Of a DNA stretch of 64,000 nt, positions 62,561-64,000 are shown one piece after another; positions within the stretch are counted from its first letter, which is position 1; each line of letters opens with the position of its first letter. The notes below the pieces were generated by a model, which was not told the DNA's origin, did no database searches, and saw only the letters and a list, made by a program, of their open reading frames with translations. Made by a program: the position numbers and the translations under genes. The DNA is taken from NCBI RefSeq assembly GCF_001280085.1, contig NZ_LGED01000217.1:62001-126000 (forward strand), given 5' to 3'. The DNA comes from Saccharothrix sp. NRRL B-16348. Its GTDB lineage: Bacteria; Actinomycetota; Actinomycetes; Mycobacteriales; Pseudonocardiaceae.

Positions 62561-62884
62561 GTGATCGAGGTCGAGCAGCGGAAACGGCCCGGAGTGGCGT
62601 TCGCGGGTTTCCTGGTGCCGTTCGCGCTCCAGGTGGCGGTGATGGTCGCGTTCCGGGGGCAGTACTTCGCGGACGCGGGCTGGCGTGGTGGGGAGTACGC
62701 GTACGCGTTCATCGGGGTCGCGGTCGGCTCGATCGTGCTGGGGTGCGTGTTCAAGTTCCTGCGTCCGCCCTGGAACTCGGTCGGCACCGGGCTGGTGCTC
62801 GCGGGCACGCTCGGCTTCGTGATCGTCCTCGCGGTCCTGGCGGTGGTCCTCGTCGCCCTCTCGCAGTGGGGTTCGACCGGCTAA
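62561..62884 (+). CDS. Small membrane protein
   Basis: 107 residues from the GTG at 62561. Three hydrophobic helices (VAFAGFLVPFALQVAVMVAF, AYAFIGVAVGSIVLGCVF, GTGLVLAGTLGFVIVLAVLAVVLVAL). No recognised motif and no clear ribosome site. Function unknown. Confidence 0.6.
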   Translation: MIEVEQRKRPGVAFAGFLVPFALQVAVMVAFRGQYFADAGWRGGEYAYAFIGVAVGSIVLGCVFKFLRPPWNSVGTGLVLAGTLGFVIVLAVLAVVLVALSQWGSTG

Positions 62885-62889
62885 CACCG

Positions 62890-62929
62890 GTGTCAGAGCC
62901 GTGTCAGACCGGTGTCAGCGCGGTGTCCG
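62890..62929 (+). promoter_or_regulatory. Four direct GTGTCAG repeats at exact 11-bp spacing
   Basis: GTGTCAG at 62890, 62901 and 62912 and GTGTCCG at 62923: heptamers with 4-base spacers, one per helical turn on the same DNA face. This is the arrangement bound by SARP activators and other OmpR-type winged helices. It lies 49 bases upstream of the P450 start. Confidence 0.6.
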
Positions 62930-62977
62930 GCGGGTCGGTGATCGTGGTCGCGACACCCACCACGAGAGGAACTTCCG

Positions 62978-64000
62978 ATGAGTCGCCAGGTTCCCGTCCC
63001 GCACGGCCTGCCCATGGAGCGCGACGCGGGCCCCTTCGACCCGCCCCGCCGGATCACCGAGCTGCGCGAAGGCCGCCCGGTCAGCCCGATGATCTTCCCG
63101 GACGGTCACGAGGGCTGGCTGGTCACCGGCTACGACGAGGTCCGCAAGCTCATGGCCGACACCCGGTTCAGCTCGCGCCAGGACATCGGCATCGTCCACG
63201 TGCCGTACGAGACGCCCGGCATGCCCGCGGCGACCGAGCCGTCACCGCAGCTGCCGGGCCTGTTCATCAGCATGGACCCGCCGGACCACACCCGGCTGCG
63301 GCGCATGCTCACCGGCGCCTTCACCGTCAAGCGCATGAAGCAGCTCGAAGAGCACATCGCCGACATCGTCGAGCGGCAGCTGGACGAGCTGGCGGGCCTC
63401 CCCCAGCCGGTCGACCTGGTGACGGCGTTCGCGCTGCCGGTGCCGTCGCTGGTGATCTGCGAGCTGCTCGGCGTGCCCTACGCGGACCGGGAGAACTTCC
63501 AGGTCAACTCCTCCAAGTTCCTGGAGAAGGACGTGGTGCTCGACGAGAAGATGGCCGCGTTCGGCGCGATGAACGCCTACCTGGCCGACCTGGTCACGCG
63601 CAAGCGCGCCGAGCCCGGCGAGGACCTGCTGTCCGACCTGGCCCGGCACGACGACCTCACCGTGGAGGAGCTGACCGGCATCGCGTTCCTGTTGCTGCTC
63701 GCGGGCCACGAGACCACCGCGAACATGCTGTCGCTCGGCACGTTCGCGCTCCTGGAACACCCCGAGCAGCTGGCGGCCCTGCACGCCGACCCGGAGCTGC
63801 TGCCCGGCGCCGTCGAGGAGCTCATGCGCTACCTGTCCGTCGCCGACATCTTCTACCGCTACGCCACGGAGGACATCGAGCTCGGCGGTGAGACGATCCC
63901 CGAGGGCTCGACCGTCGTCGTCTCGCTGCTGGCCGCCAACCACGACCCGCGGCGCTTCGAGAACCCCGACGCGCTGGACGTCCACCGCAACGCGCGGGGT
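62978..64000 (+). CDS. Cytochrome P450, 3' end beyond the window
   Basis: 341 codons are visible from the ATG at 62978 (GAGAGGA upstream). I-helix LLLAGHETTANM and K-helix ExxR in EELMRYL are present; the heme-cysteine loop should lie just past the window. SMDPPDHTRLRRMLTGAFTVKRM is the typical C-helix region. It resembles CYP105/107-like enzymes of natural product clusters. With SARP-type repeats in front, it may open a biosynthetic cluster continuing to the right. Confidence 0.92.
   Translation, partial: MSRQVPVPHGLPMERDAGPFDPPRRITELREGRPVSPMIFPDGHEGWLVTGYDEVRKLMADTRFSSRQDIGIVHVPYETPGMPAATEPSPQLPGLFISMDPPDHTRLRRMLTGAFTVKRMKQLEEHIADIVERQLDELAGLPQPVDLVTAFALPVPSLVICELLGVPYADRENFQVNSSKFLEKDVVLDEKMAAFGAMNAYLADLVTRKRAEPGEDLLSDLARHDDLTVEELTGIAFLLLLAGHETTANMLSLGTFALLEHPEQLAALHADPELLPGAVEELMRYLSVADIFYRYATEDIELGGETIPEGSTVVVSLLAANHDPRRFENPDALDVHRNARG

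Overview
This window is very GC-rich actinobacterial DNA. Codon use, abundant GTG starts, Ser/Thr-linked CBM2 cellulases, an MsiK-type sugar transporter without its own ATPase, F420-type enzymes and SARP-like promoter repeats all point to a filamentous actinomycete, most likely Pseudonocardiaceae (Saccharothrix/Actinosynnema/Lentzea-like). No rRNA, CRISPR array, integrase or complete IS element was seen. Many gene pairs overlap by ATGA, GTGA or TGATG, so operons can be read directly.

Layout. 1-7 kb: secreted SGNH hydrolase (cut by the window edge), a DUF6630-like protein, a secreted esterase, a lipoprotein, then a complete class I P450 operon (P450, ferredoxin, ferredoxin reductase) followed by the C-terminal stump of a second P450. 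7-21 kb: GT87 mannosyltransferase, SDRs, DHA2 efflux pump, epoxide-hydrolase-like enzyme, TetR, a surface-glycan-like pair, homocysteine methyltransferase, a stand-alone TrpF and a LAL regulator. 21-26.5 kb: sugar ABC operon with a glycosidase; two of its four genes carry frameshifts in C runs. 28-33 kb: plant cell wall enzymes (GH5_2 cellulase with a perfect CebR box, GH10-CBM2 xylanase broken by a 29-bp duplication). 33-41 kb: PobA with an IclR regulator, then a five-gene operon whose content matches p-hydroxycinnamate catabolism feeding 4-hydroxybenzoate to PobA. 42-44.6 kb: htpG. 44.7-50.6 kb: RNA island, the most interesting part. 50.7-56.8 kb: pentapeptide protein, two-component system, DUF3152 protease, serine hydrolase, LOG protein. 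56.8-57.4 kb: repeat-dense gap. 57.4-64 kb: SDR, allene-oxide-cyclase-like protein, binding protein, GH5_4 cellulase, and the start of a P450 gene behind four 11-bp-spaced direct repeats.

How genes work together. The cellulases, xylanase and sugar transporter, plus the hydroxycinnamate/PobA route, make one lignocellulose theme: depolymerise polysaccharide, import sugars, and burn the aromatic acids esterified to xylan.

The RNA island has two parts. First, a two-gene operon encodes an RNA ligase-polynucleotide kinase fusion and an 889-residue protein joining an MJ1316 (DUF504) domain, an endonuclease/exonuclease/phosphatase domain, a 2H phosphoesterase and a poly(A)-polymerase-like nucleotidyltransferase: a full RNA end-healing and sealing kit. 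Second, on the opposite strand just beyond, a 20-codon leader with five consecutive leucine codons (only CTC and CTG), a strong hairpin with a T-rich tail, and two tandem tRNA genes whose anticodons (GAG, CAG) match exactly those two codons but whose bodies are class I, without the long variable arm every normal bacterial tRNA-Leu has. I read this as an attenuation-controlled pair of atypical leucine-anticodon tRNAs, and possibly part of the RNA repair response; that link is inference.
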